The translations under genes and the position numbers were made by a program. The notes beneath the pieces were generated by a model. It was given only the letters and a program-made list of their open reading frames with translations, made no database searches and was not told where the DNA came from. Source: an uncultured Paracoccaceae bacterium (GTDB lineage: Bacteria > Pseudomonadota > Alphaproteobacteria > Rhodobacterales > Rhodobacteraceae). Taken from it: DNA of 64,000 nucleotides. Position 1 is the stretch's first letter. Each line of letters begins with the position of its first letter. Below are positions 7,158-15,438 of the stretch, one piece after another. Location of the stretch: contig CALJZN010000043.1 in the NCBI GenBank assembly GCA_937983405.1, positions 1 through 64,000 of the forward strand, read 5' to 3'.

Positions 7158-8816
7158 ATGCGCCACATCGTCAGCGCCGTCTGCCTGATCGCCCTGCCGC
7201 TGGTCGCCGATGCCCGCGACAGCGCGCTTGTCGTCGCCAACGGCAGCTACCGGAATGCCGCCGCGATCGCCGCGGGGGGCGATGCGCTGCTGGCGCGCCC
7301 GGCGCTCGAGGCGGCGGGCTTTGCCGTGCTCGCCGCGTCGGACCTCACCGGGGCCAACCTGCGCCGCCGGCTGTCCGAGTTCCTCGCGACGGTGGGCGAG
7401 GGGCAGCGGCTGGTCGTGCTGCTGACCGGGCATTTCGCCCGGTCGGAGCGCACCACCTGGTTCCTCGGCGTCGATGCCGACCGCCCCGATCTTGCGACCG
7501 TGGACGGCACGGCGATCTCGCTCGACACGGTGCTCGAGATCGTGGCCGCCGCCCCCGGCGGCGCGGTGGTGCTGCTCGGCACCGATTCGCGGCGGCTCTC
7601 GCTTGGCACCGGGCTGCGCGGCGGAATCGGGCCGCTCGATGTGCCGCAGGGCGTCACCGTGATCCGCGGCGCGCCGGCGGAGGTTGCCGCCTTTGCCGAG
7701 CAGGACCTGCCGCGCCGCGGCGTGCCGCTGGCCGACCTGCTCGCCCGCCGCCCGGGGCTTCAGGCCGAGGGCTTCGTCTCGGCCCTCGTGCCGTTCCTGC
7801 CCGCCGCCGTCGTCGCGCCGCCCCCGCCCCCGCCGCCGCCGCCGCCCCCGCCCGATCCGCTGGTCGAGGAGCGCGCCTTCTACCAGGCCGCCCGCGCCAT
7901 CGGCACGGTCGAGGCGTTCGAGGCCTATCTCGCCCGCTATCCGCGCGGCGCCTTCGCGGCCGAGGCGCGGGCCGAGATCGAGCGCATCCGCTCCGCCCCC
8001 CTGCGCACCGCCCAGGCGGCGGAAGAGGCGCTGAACCTCACCCGCGAGCAGCGCCGCGAGATCCAGCGCCACCTCACGCTTCTGGGCTTCGACACCCGCG
8101 GCATCGACGGCATCTTCGGCCAGGGCACCCGCGCCGCCATCGGCCGCTGGCAAGAGCGCGAGCGGCTGTTCGTCTCGGGCTATCTCGACCGCGACCAGAT
8201 CGCCCGAATCTCCCGCCAGGCCGCGGCGCGGGCCGCCGAGCTCGAGGAGGAGGCGCGCCAGCGCCAGCTCGAGGAGGAACGCCGCGACCGCGCCTTCTGG
8301 GCCGACACCGGATCGGGCCGCAGCGAGGACGGGCTGCGCCGCTATCTCGAGCGCTATCCCGACGGGCTCTTTGCCGACACCGCGCGCGCCCGGCTGGCCG
8401 AGATCGAGGCCGAGCGCCGCCGCACCGCCGCCGCGCAGGACCGCGCCGCCTGGGAACGGGCCGCCAGCGGCAACACCGAGGCCGCCTATCGCCAGTATCT
8501 CGAGCAGTTCCCCAACGGTGCCTTCGTCGCCGAGGCCCGCGCCCGGATCGCCGAGATCCGCGCCGCGCGGCAGAACGAGACGGCGACCGCCGCCGCACGC
8601 CGCGCCGAAGAGGCGCTGGGGCTGCCCGACTTCACGCGGCTGCTTGTCGAGCAGCGGCTCGAGGCGCTGGGGCTGCGGCCCGGCGCGGTGGACGGCACCT
8701 TCGACGCCGACACCCGCCGGGCGATCCGCCGCTACCAGACCGCGCGGGGGATCGAGGCGACGGGCTACCTCAACGAGGCAACGCTGATCCGGCTGCTGGC
8801 CGACACGCTGCGCTGA
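7158..8816 (+). CDS. Secreted caspase-like (C14-fold) protein with peptidoglycan-binding domains; catalytic Cys apparently lost
   Basis: The protein has 552 residues. Residues 1-20 form a signal peptide. Residues 22-200 resemble the bacterial caspase-like fold. The His position is kept (LLTGHFARS, His92), but where the family has DACR with the nucleophile, this protein reads GTDSRR (Asp143-Ser144), so it is probably a pseudo-protease. A run of about twelve prolines (221-232) leads to three copies of a module ending YPxGxFAxEARARIAEI (about 235-278, 377-420 and 427-470). Two PG_binding_1 domains sit at about 297-350 and 489-548 (GIDGIFGQGTRAAI; AVDGTFDADTRRAI). The ATG at 7158 follows AAGGGAG. 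A periplasmic wall-binding role is inferred. Confidence 0.8.
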   Translation: MRHIVSAVCLIALPLVADARDSALVVANGSYRNAAAIAAGGDALLARPALEAAGFAVLAASDLTGANLRRRLSEFLATVGEGQRLVVLLTGHFARSERTTWFLGVDADRPDLATVDGTAISLDTVLEIVAAAPGGAVVLLGTDSRRLSLGTGLRGGIGPLDVPQGVTVIRGAPAEVAAFAEQDLPRRGVPLADLLARRPGLQAEGFVSALVPFLPAAVVAPPPPPPPPPPPPDPLVEERAFYQAARAIGTVEAFEAYLARYPRGAFAAEARAEIERIRSAPLRTAQAAEEALNLTREQRREIQRHLTLLGFDTRGIDGIFGQGTRAAIGRWQERERLFVSGYLDRDQIARISRQAAARAAELEEEARQRQLEEERRDRAFWADTGSGRSEDGLRRYLERYPDGLFADTARARLAEIEAERRRTAAAQDRAAWERAASGNTEAAYRQYLEQFPNGAFVAEARARIAEIRAARQNETATAAARRAEEALGLPDFTRLLVEQRLEALGLRPGAVDGTFDADTRRAIRRYQTARGIEATGYLNEATLIRLLADTLR

Positions 8817-8890
8817 GCCGGCGGCGTCCGCCGCCAAGGGCGCGGCGCGGGAATGGGGCGCTGCGGGGGGCGCGCAAAGGCCGCAAAGGC

Positions 8891-8926
8891 CGCGGGCCGC
8901 CCCCGTCGGTGCGGGGACGGCCCGCG
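8891..8926 (-). terminator. GC-rich hairpin, probable rpmJ terminator
   Basis: The arms 8891-8904 and 8913-8926 pair over 14 positions with one mismatch around an 8-base loop. The hairpin is 19 bases beyond the rpmJ stop. It also faces the stop of the caspase-like gene, so it could serve both. No clear U-run follows, only GCCTTTGCGG on the minus strand. Confidence 0.5.
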
Positions 8927-8945
8927 GGCGCGCTGCTCCATCGTG

Positions 8946-9071
8946 TCAGCCCTGGCGGGCCTTGTAGCGGCGCTGGGTCTTGTTGATGATGTAGACCCGG
9001 CCCTTGCGGCGCACGATTTGGCAGTCGCGGTGCCGCGACTTGAGCGAGCGGAGCGAATTGACGATCTTCAT
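8946..9071 (-). CDS. rpmJ: 50S ribosomal protein L36, zinc-free (YkgO-like) type
   Basis: This 41-residue protein begins [20 protein letters not shown] and ends [13 protein letters not shown]. That matches the L36 variant carrying RHRDC and INKTQRR in place of the CxxC...C...H zinc ribbon; only one Cys remains. In bacteria with both forms this type replaces the zinc-binding one under zinc limitation, but many alphaproteobacteria have only this form. An AGGAGAG ribosome-binding site lies directly upstream of the ATG, and the gene stands alone. Confidence 0.95.
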   Translation of the reverse strand: MKIVNSLRSLKSRHRDCQIVRRKGRVYIINKTQRRYKARQG

Positions 9072-9185
9072 GGCCCTCTCCTTCGCGCCGCTCGGGCGCC
9101 CTGTCGGTGCTGCGCCGCCCGGCGCGTGAAACCAGGCGCCGCGCGGCGCCCCAGCGAAACTGTCGCCGCCCGCGTTCCGGCAGCA

Positions 9186-9260
<75 letters not shown>

Positions 9261-9296
9261 GGCCGCGGCGCGGGCGGGCCCGGCTGCGGTGGCAGG

Positions 9297-9325
9297 GAAG
9301 TAACGGGAATCGCCGCCGGCTTCAA
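9297..9325 (-). promoter_or_regulatory. Housekeeping-type promoter for tRNA-Val
   Basis: On the minus strand TTGAAG (9320-9325) and TACTTC (9297-9302) are separated by 17 bases. This would give a 5' leader of about 30 bases before the mature tRNA. It lies back to back with a promoter on the other strand. Confidence 0.5.
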
Positions 9326-9330
9326 GGGCT

Positions 9331-9359
9331 TTCGACCTCGGGCCGAACCGCGCTATACC
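9331..9359 (+). promoter_or_regulatory. Housekeeping-type promoter for the N-formylglutamate amidohydrolase gene
   Basis: TTCGAC (9331-9336) and TATACC (9354-9359) are separated by 17 bases and lie 39 bases before the ATG at 9399. It is divergent from the tRNA promoter candidate. Confidence 0.5.
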
Positions 9360-9398
9360 CTTGCCCACCCGATCCAGCCCGGAGCGCGCGCACAGAGC

Positions 9399-10259
9399 AT
9401 GTCGGCCGAATCCTACCGCATCGTCCTGCCGGCGCAGCGCGGCACCAGCGTGATCTTCGCCTCGCCCCACAGCGGGCGGGCCTACCCGCCCGACTTCCTG
9501 CGCCGCACCTGGCTCGACGAGCTGTCGGTGCGCTCGTCCGAGGATGCCTTCGTGGACGACCTGCTGTCGCCGGCCCCCGCGCTGGGCGCGCCGCTGCTGC
9601 TGGCCGAGGTGCCGCGCGCCTTCGTCGATGTCAACCGCAGCCACGACGAGCTCGACCCCGCGCTGATCGAGGGCGTGACGCGGCGCAGCCTGAACCCCCG
9701 CATCTCGTCGGGGCTCGGGGTGATCCCGCGGGTGGTGTCGAACGGCCGCCCGATCTACCGCGGCAAGATCCCGCTGGCCGAAGCCGAGGCGCGGATCGCC
9801 CGCTACTGGCGGCCCTACCACGCCGCGCTCGCGGCGCTGATCGAGGACCAGCGCGCGCGCTTCGGCGAGGCGGTGCTGGTGGACGTGCATTCCATGCCGC
9901 ACGAGGCAGTCGAGGGCCATGCCCTGGCCGGCGGCGCCCGACCGCAGGTGGTGGTGGGCGACCGGTTCGGCGCCGCCGCCTCGGCCCGGGTGGTCGAGCG
10001 GGTCGAGGCCGCCTTTGCCGCCGCCGGCCTGCGCGTGGTGCGCAACGCGCCCTTCGCGGGCGCCTTCGTGGCCCAGCACTACGGCCGCCCGTCGCGCAAC
10101 CAGCATGTCGTGCAGGTCGAGATCGACCGCGCGCTCTACATGGACGAACGGGCGATCCGCCCGAACGCCGACTATCCGGCGATGAAGCGCCTGATGGCGT
10201 CGGTGCTGGCCGAGATCGCCGCGCTGGGCCGGCGCGACCTGCCGCTCGCCGCCGAATAG
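9399..10259 (+). CDS. N-formylglutamate amidohydrolase family protein
   Basis: This 286-residue zinc amidohydrolase belongs to the family that includes HutG-type N-formylglutamate deformylase, the last step of one histidine-degradation route. Visible family signatures are FASPHSGRAYPPDFL near the start, DVHSMPHEA in the middle and APFAGAFVAQHYGRP near the end. No other hut gene is nearby, so the physiological substrate is open; many members act outside histidine catabolism. It converges with dinB and only three bases separate the two stops. Confidence 0.85.
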   Translation: MSAESYRIVLPAQRGTSVIFASPHSGRAYPPDFLRRTWLDELSVRSSEDAFVDDLLSPAPALGAPLLLAEVPRAFVDVNRSHDELDPALIEGVTRRSLNPRISSGLGVIPRVVSNGRPIYRGKIPLAEAEARIARYWRPYHAALAALIEDQRARFGEAVLVDVHSMPHEAVEGHALAGGARPQVVVGDRFGAAASARVVERVEAAFAAAGLRVVRNAPFAGAFVAQHYGRPSRNQHVVQVEIDRALYMDERAIRPNADYPAMKRLMASVLAEIAALGRRDLPLAAE

Positions 10260-10262
10260 GCG

Positions 10263-11528
10263 CTAGCGCAGCGCCCGGCCGCGGATGATGGCCTCGGGGC
10301 CGAAGCGGGCGCGGATGGCGTCGGCGGCGCGCTCGGCCGCGGCCCGGCGGGCGGCGGCGGGGTCGAGCAGGTCGGGCGTGGCATCGGCCAGCCCCGCATC
10401 GCACAGCTCGGACAGGCCGAGCCCGATCAGCCGGAACGGCCCCGGGTCGGGCCGGGCGTCGAGCAGCGCGCGGGCGGCGGCGTGCAGCCGGTCGGCAAGC
10501 TGCGAGGGCTCGCGCAGCCCGACCGTCCGGGTCAGCAGGCGGTGGTCGGCGCGTTTGAGTTTCAGGGTCACCGCACGCCCCGCCAGACCCTTGGCCTTGG
10601 CCCGGTCCGACACCCGCACCGCCAGCCGCCAGAGATGCCCGTCGAGGATGCCGGGATCGGCGCTGTCCTCGGCAAAGGTGGTCTCGGCCGAGATCGACTT
10701 GGGCGCGCGGTCGGGGCGCACGGGGCGGTCGTCCTCGCCCATGGCCAGCGCCGCAAGGCGCGCGCCATGGCGGCCGAAACGCGCGGCAAGCTCGCGCGGG
10801 GTCCAGCGCCGCAGGTCGGCGAAGGTGCGGATGCCCGCCGCGGCCAGCGCCGCCTGCCCCGCCGCGCCCACGCCCCAGATCAGCCGCACCGGCTGCGGCG
10901 CCAGGAAATCGGCCGCCTCGGCCCGCCCGATCACCGCAAAGCCGCGCGGCTTGTCGAGGTCCGAGGCGATCTTGGCGAGGAACTTGTTGAACGACAGCCC
11001 GACCGACACCGTCACCCCCACCTCGGCCTCGATCCGCGCCGCCAGCCGCGCCAGCAGCAGTGCGGGCGGCGCCCCGTGCAGCCGCGCCGTGCCCGACAGG
11101 TCGAGAAACGCCTCGTCCAGCGCAAGGGGCTCCACCGCCGGGGTCAGCGCCTCCATCATCGCGCGGATGGCGCGCGAGGCCTCGGCATAGGCGGCCATCC
11201 GCGGGCGCACCACGGCGGCGTCGGGGCAAAGCTTCAGCGCCTGGACCATCGGCATGGCCGAACGCACGCCGCGGATGCGCGCCAGATAGCAGGCGGTGGC
11301 GACCACGCCGCGCCGCCCGCCGCCGACGATCACCGGGCGGTCGCGCAGGGCAGGGTCGTCGCGCTTCTCGATGCTGGCATAGAAGGCGTCGCAGTCCAGA
11401 TGCGCCAGCGCCAGCGCCGCCAGCTCGGGATGCGCCACCAGCCGCGGCCCGCGGCAGGCCGGGCATCGGCCGGCCGGCGCGGCCTGGTGAAGCGTGCGGC
11501 AGTCGCGGCACAGGACGGGCATGCGCAC
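10263..11528 (-). CDS. dinB: DNA polymerase IV (Y-family) with N-terminal Cys4 zinc-ribbon-like extension
   Basis: This translesion polymerase has 421 residues. The palm active-site blocks are LDCDAFYASIE and ALDEAFLDLSG, GLSFNKFLAKIASDLDKPRG is the conserved thumb-proximal block, and the little-finger domain follows (SISAETTF onward). Before the palm lies an extension with CRDCRTLH and CPAC, four Cys in two CxxC pairs, which I have seen in alphaproteobacterial DinB proteins. An in-frame ATG six bases further in (11522) is an equally possible start. Whether it is under LexA control cannot be told, as no clear operator was found upstream. Confidence 0.93.
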   Translation of the reverse strand: MRMPVLCRDCRTLHQAAPAGRCPACRGPRLVAHPELAALALAHLDCDAFYASIEKRDDPALRDRPVIVGGGRRGVVATACYLARIRGVRSAMPMVQALKLCPDAAVVRPRMAAYAEASRAIRAMMEALTPAVEPLALDEAFLDLSGTARLHGAPPALLLARLAARIEAEVGVTVSVGLSFNKFLAKIASDLDKPRGFAVIGRAEAADFLAPQPVRLIWGVGAAGQAALAAAGIRTFADLRRWTPRELAARFGRHGARLAALAMGEDDRPVRPDRAPKSISAETTFAEDSADPGILDGHLWRLAVRVSDRAKAKGLAGRAVTLKLKRADHRLLTRTVGLREPSQLADRLHAAARALLDARPDPGPFRLIGLGLSELCDAGLADATPDLLDPAAARRAAAERAADAIRARFGPEAIIRGRALR

Positions 11529-11581
11529 AGACTAGCACGGGGCGCGCGGCCTGCGCAGGGGCGGGGCCATGCGGCCGCGCG

Positions 11582-11611
11582 ATGGGGGGCCGCGCCATGG
11601 GGGGCCGCGCC
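11582..11611. repeat. Two perfect 15-bp tandem repeats upstream of the SPFH gene
   Basis: ATGGGGGGCCGCGCC occurs at 11582-11596 and again at 11597-11611, in the gap between the divergent dinB and SPFH genes. Confidence 0.85.
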
Positions 11612-11704
11612 GGCCGGCGCCGGAGGCGCGGGCTGCGACGGGGCTTTCCATCCCTGCCGCCGCGCGGCATAGTCCCGACCGCAGCACGGGGTAGCGGAGT
11701 GGCC

Positions 11705-12586
11705 ATGGACCTTCAGGCATTGTTCGGCGGAGACGCTGTTGTCATCCTGATCGCGCTCTTCCTGATCGTCTCGGTCCTGCTCGGCGTGCGGATCGTGCCG
11801 CAGTCGGAGAAATACGTCGTCGAGCGGTTCGGTCGGCTGCAGAAGGTGCTCGGCCCCGGCATCAACGTGATCGTGCCGTTCCTCGACACCGTGGCGCACA
11901 AGGTCTCGGTGCTCGAGCGGCAGCTGCCGAACTCGCGGCAGGACGCGATCACCGCCGACAACGTGCTGGTGCAGGTCGAGACCTCGGTCTTCTACCGCAT
12001 CATGGAGCCGGAAAAGACCGTCTACCGCATCCGCGACGTGGACGCCGCCATCGCGACCACGGTCGCGGGCATCGTGCGCTCCGAGATCGGGTCGATGGAG
12101 CTCGACGAGGTGCAGTCGAACCGGGCGCGGCTGACCAGCAAGATCCGCGAGTCGCTCTCGAGCGTGGTGGACGACTGGGGCATCGACGTCACCCGGGCCG
12201 AACTGCTCGACGTCAACCTCGACGAGGCGACGCGCGCGGCGATGCTGCAGCAACTGAACGCCGAGCGCGCGCGCCGCGCGCTGGTGACCGAGGCCGAGGG
12301 CAAGCGGCGCGCGGTGGAGCTTGCGGCCGACGGCGAGCTCTATGCTGCCGAGCAGGAGGCCAAGGCGCGGCGGATCCTGGCCGACGCCGAGGCCTATGCG
12401 ACCGGCGTGATCGCCGAGGCGATCGCCAGGAACGGGCTCGAGGCCGCGCAATACCAGGTGGCGCTGAAACAGGTCGAGGCGCTGACCAAGGTGGGCGAGG
12501 GCGCGGGCAAGCAGATGGTGATCGTGCCCGCCGCCGCGCTCGACGCCTTCGGCGAGGCGTTCCGCATGCTGAAGGGCAAGGGCTGA
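11705..12586 (+). CDS. SPFH/stomatin-like membrane protease-regulator homologue (QmcA type)
   Basis: This 293-residue protein has one N-terminal membrane helix (about residues 12-28). The SPFH domain follows, starting IVPQSEKYVVERFGRLQKVL. A charged Ala/Glu-rich coiled coil comes next (LNAERARRALVTEAEGKR onward), and the C-terminus GKQMVIVPAAALDAFGEAF is typical of QmcA/stomatin. Such proteins form large rings on the membrane and partner with NfeD, which is encoded next. The ATG at 11705 has a GGAG five bases upstream; a GTG six bases earlier is less well placed. Expected effects on membrane protein quality control are family knowledge, not shown here. Confidence 0.9.
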   Translation: MDLQALFGGDAVVILIALFLIVSVLLGVRIVPQSEKYVVERFGRLQKVLGPGINVIVPFLDTVAHKVSVLERQLPNSRQDAITADNVLVQVETSVFYRIMEPEKTVYRIRDVDAAIATTVAGIVRSEIGSMELDEVQSNRARLTSKIRESLSSVVDDWGIDVTRAELLDVNLDEATRAAMLQQLNAERARRALVTEAEGKRRAVELAADGELYAAEQEAKARRILADAEAYATGVIAEAIARNGLEAAQYQVALKQVEALTKVGEGAGKQMVIVPAAALDAFGEAFRMLKGKG

Positions 12587-12629
12587 CGGCGGCAGAGCGC
12601 GCGCCGCAGCCGCGGGTGGGGGCACGGCC

Positions 12630-12914
12630 ATGTGGGAGGTCTGGTGGGTCTGGGTGGCGGCCGGCATGGCCATCGCCATCATCGAGGTGCTGGCGCCCGG
12701 CTATCTGTTCGTGGGCTTCGCGCTTGGTGCGGTGGCGACGGGGCTGATCCTGCTGTCCGGGGTCTGGCCCGCGGGCTGGATCGACGGCAGCCTGCCGCGC
12801 CATCTTCTGGTCTTCGCCGTCCTGTCGGTCGCGGCCTGGCTGGCCCTGCGACAGCTGCTGGGCATCCGGCGCGGCCAGGTCAAGACCTTCGATCGCGACA
12901 TCAACGAGGACTAG
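12630..12914 (+). CDS. Short NfeD family membrane protein
   Basis: At 94 residues it has two or three hydrophobic segments. The first is WVAAGMAIAIIEVLAPGYLF, in which the conserved Glu-Pro-Gly-type turn marks NfeD. It lacks the C-terminal OB domain of long NfeD proteins. It follows the SPFH gene by 43 bases, the usual qmcA-ybbJ arrangement, and probably forms a complex with it. Confidence 0.85.
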   Translation: MWEVWWVWVAAGMAIAIIEVLAPGYLFVGFALGAVATGLILLSGVWPAGWIDGSLPRHLLVFAVLSVAAWLALRQLLGIRRGQVKTFDRDINED

Positions 12915-12950
12915 CGCCGACCGGGGGGCGTGGCCGCCCCGCCTGCACCT

Positions 12951-12971
12951 TGCGCCCTGCGCCCTGCGCCC
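12951..12971. repeat. Three perfect 7-bp tandem repeats
   Basis: TGCGCCC is repeated three times in the gap between the NfeD and AEC genes. Confidence 0.8.
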
Positions 12972-13019
12972 GCAGGATGCTGGCAGGGACCCCGGCGCCA
13001 TGCTATCGCCGGGTTCAGC

Positions 13020-13949
13020 ATGATCGAGATCTTCCTCAAGACCCTGCCGTTCTTCGGCCTGATCGGGCTGGGCTTCTGGGCCGGGCGCAGCGGCTTCTTC
13101 TCGGCCGAGGCGACCGCCTACCTGACCAAGTTCGTTTTCTACTTCGCCCTGTCGGCGATGCTGTTCCGCTTCTCGGCGACCCTGTCGCTGGCCGATCTCG
13201 TCTCGCCCGACTTCGTGCTGGCCTATCTGGCCGGAACCGCGGCCGTCTACCTCGTCGCCATGGCGGCGGCGTTCCTGCGTGGCACCTCGCTCGCCGAGGC
13301 GGCGGTCGAGGCGCAGTGCGCGGCCATCGGCAACACCGGGTTTCTGGGCGTGCCGATGCTTGTGGTGCTCCTGGGCCCGGCGGCGGCGGGGCCGGTGATC
13401 CTGGTGCTGGCGATCGACCTCGTGGTGTTCTCGACCCTCATCACGCTGCTTCTGACCGCGGCGCGCGAGGGGCGGATGCGGCTGGGCCTTGTGCCGGTGC
13501 TGGCCCTGGGGCTGGCGCGCAACCCGATGCTCGTGTCGATGGCGCTGGGCCTCGTCTGGTCGAGGCTGGCGCTGCCGATGCCGCGGCCGGCGGACGAGTT
13601 CCTGTCGATCCTCGGTGCCGCCGCGACGCCGGCGGCGCTGTTTGCCATCGGCGCATCGCTCGCCGGCAAGTCGGCCGAGCGCGTCTCGGTCGCCTGGTGG
13701 CTTGCCTTCTGCAAGCTCGGGCTGCATCCCGCGGCGGTGGCGCTGGCGGCGCTGGTGCTGATCCCGGTCGAGCCGGTGGCGGCGGGCGTGATGATCGCCG
13801 CGGCGGCGCTGCCGGTGGCGGGCAATACCTATATCCTCGCGCAGCACTACGGCGTGGCGCCGCGCCGCGTCTCGGCGGCGATCCTCGTCTCGACGGTGGC
13901 CAGCATCCTGACCGTCCCGGCCGTGATCGCGGCCCTCGGCCCCGGCTGA
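13020..13949 (+). CDS. AEC (auxin efflux carrier) family transporter
   Basis: The product has 309 residues and about ten hydrophobic segments. Family signs are the opening FFGLIGLGFWAGRSGFF, the central IGNTGFLGVPMLVVLLG and a late AAALPVAGNTYILAQHYGV. The two NxG/NTY-containing halves suggest the internal inverted repeat of this fold. Bacterial AEC members export or import small organic acids and the substrate here is unknown. The ATG at 13020 is preferred because the 30 residues before it in frame are unlike any transporter. There is little ribosome-binding sequence. Confidence 0.85.
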   Translation: MIEIFLKTLPFFGLIGLGFWAGRSGFFSAEATAYLTKFVFYFALSAMLFRFSATLSLADLVSPDFVLAYLAGTAAVYLVAMAAAFLRGTSLAEAAVEAQCAAIGNTGFLGVPMLVVLLGPAAAGPVILVLAIDLVVFSTLITLLLTAAREGRMRLGLVPVLALGLARNPMLVSMALGLVWSRLALPMPRPADEFLSILGAAATPAALFAIGASLAGKSAERVSVAWWLAFCKLGLHPAAVALAALVLIPVEPVAAGVMIAAAALPVAGNTYILAQHYGVAPRRVSAAILVSTVASILTVPAVIAALGPG

Positions 13950-14051
13950 GGGCGCGGCGCCGCATTTCCCCCCGCGCCGACCCCGCCGGGCCTTGCAACT
14001 TTCCCCGGCCTCGGGCCCTCTGGACCGGGGGTGCGACTCGGCGCCGCTGCG

Positions 14052-14093
14052 GGCGCAGGGGCAGGGGCGCAGGGGCAGGGGCGCAGGGGGAGG
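14052..14093. repeat. Three 14-bp tandem repeats overlapping the fghA ribosome-binding site
   Basis: GGCGCAGGGGCAGG occurs at 14052 and 14066. A third copy at 14080 has one change that creates GGGGGAGG, the apparent ribosome-binding site of the next gene. Confidence 0.85.
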
Positions 14094-14100
14094 GGACGCG

Positions 14101-14931
14101 ATGCGGGCGGTGTCGGAGCAGCGGGCCTTCGGCGGGGTTCAGGGCGTCTTTGCCCATGCCTCGGACAGCTGCGCCTGCGAGATGACCTTCGGCCTCTACC
14201 TGCCGCCGCAGGCCCGGGACGAGAAGGTGCCGCTCCTGTGGTTCCTCTCGGGCCTGACCTGCACGCACGAGAACGCCATGGTGAAGGCCGGCGCGCAGGC
14301 GCTGGCGGCCGAGCAGGGGCTGGCGGTGGTCTTTCCCGATACCTCGCCCCGCGGCCCGGGGGTGCCGGACGATCCGGCCTTCGACCTCGGCCAGGGCGCG
14401 GGTTTCTACGTCAACGCCACCGAGGCGCCCTGGGACGCGCATTTCGCGATGTGGGACTATGTGGCCGAGGAGCTGCCTGCGCTGCTCTTCCGCCACTTCC
14501 CGCTCGAGCCCGACCTGCAGGCGATCACGGGGCATTCGATGGGCGGGCACGGCGCGCTGACGCTCGCCATGGCCTTCCCCGACCGCTTTGCCGCGGTGTC
14601 GGCCTTCGCGCCGATCGCCCATCCCACGGCCTCGGACTGGGGTCGGCGGCAGTTCCGCGCCTATCTCGGGCCCGACACGGCCGCCTGGGCGCCGCATGAC
14701 GCGACGTTGATGATGCAGGACACGGGCTTTCCCGGCCCGGTGCTGATCGACCAGGGGGCCGAGGACCGCTATCTCGACCTGCTGAAGCCCGAAGCGCTGG
14801 CCGCCGCCATGGCCGCGCGCCGGCAGGAGGGGACATTCCGGATGCAGGCGGGCTACGACCACAGCTATTTCTTCGTGGCAAGCTTCATGCGCGACCACAT
14901 GGCGTTTCACGCCGAGGCGATGCTGGGCTGA
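14101..14931 (+). CDS. fghA: S-formylglutathione hydrolase
   Basis: This 276-residue alpha/beta hydrolase of the esterase D family completes glutathione-dependent formaldehyde oxidation by releasing formate and glutathione. The nucleophile is Ser146 in GHSMGGHGAL. The other triad members fit LIDQGAEDRYLD and YDHSYFFVASF. LSGLTCTHENAM is the conserved oxyanion-side block. The start at 14101 follows a strong GGGGAGGGG made by a tandem repeat. The glutathione-dependent formaldehyde dehydrogenase usually found beside it is not in the window. Confidence 0.93.
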   Translation: MRAVSEQRAFGGVQGVFAHASDSCACEMTFGLYLPPQARDEKVPLLWFLSGLTCTHENAMVKAGAQALAAEQGLAVVFPDTSPRGPGVPDDPAFDLGQGAGFYVNATEAPWDAHFAMWDYVAEELPALLFRHFPLEPDLQAITGHSMGGHGALTLAMAFPDRFAAVSAFAPIAHPTASDWGRRQFRAYLGPDTAAWAPHDATLMMQDTGFPGPVLIDQGAEDRYLDLLKPEALAAAMAARRQEGTFRMQAGYDHSYFFVASFMRDHMAFHAEAMLG

Positions 14932-14945
14932 GGGAGCGGCGCCGC

Positions 14946-15422
14946 ATGGCCACCGTCTTTGTCGATGCCGATGCCTGCCCGGTCCGCGCCGAGGCCGAGC
15001 GCGTGGCCGCCCGCCGCGGTGCGGCGCTTGTGCTGGTGACGAACGGCGGCATCCGCCAGCCGGCCTATGCCGGGGCCCGCGTCGTCTATGTCCCGGCCGA
15101 GCCCGACGCCGCCGACCGCTGGATCGCCGGGCAGGCCGGGCCCGGCGATGTCGTCGTCACCGCCGACGTGCCGCTGGCGGCGGCGGTGGTGGCGCGGGGT
15201 GCGCGGGTGCTGGCGCCGGACGGGCACGCCTTCACGCCTGCGAACATCGGCGAGCGGCTGGCCGCGCGCGACCTTGCCGCCGAGCTGCGCGCGGCCGACC
15301 CCTTCCGCCGCGGCGGCGGCCGGCCCTTCGGCCCGGCGGACCGGTCGCGCTTTCTTGCCGCGCTCGACCGCGCGCTGGGCGCGGCCCCGCCCGGGCCGCA
15401 CGCCGCGCCGGTGCAGCCGTGA
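14946..15422 (+). CDS. YaiI/YqxD family protein (DUF188)
   Basis: This 158-residue protein starts MATVFVDADACPVRAEAERV. It contains VVVTADVPLAAAVVARGARV and ends its core with DPFRRGGGRPF followed by DRSRFLAALDRAL. These are the signatures of the UPF0178/YaiI family, which has a PIN-like fold. No function is established. It starts 14 bases after fghA and precedes an exporter gene by 16 bases. Confidence 0.9.
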   Translation: MATVFVDADACPVRAEAERVAARRGAALVLVTNGGIRQPAYAGARVVYVPAEPDAADRWIAGQAGPGDVVVTADVPLAAAVVARGARVLAPDGHAFTPANIGERLAARDLAAELRAADPFRRGGGRPFGPADRSRFLAALDRALGAAPPGPHAAPVQP

Positions 15423-15438
15423 CCCGCCGGCCGGGGCC

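Noticed and set aside
7002..8837. A 611-codon minus-strand frame antisense to the caspase-like gene
   Set aside because: No ribosome-binding site, low-complexity Gly/Arg/Ala product, and the plus-strand protein has clear domains.
10254..10268. Palindrome GCGCTAGCGC between the hutG-like and dinB stops as a terminator
   Set aside because: The stem is only five base pairs with no loop and no U-run. It is mostly the two facing stop codons.
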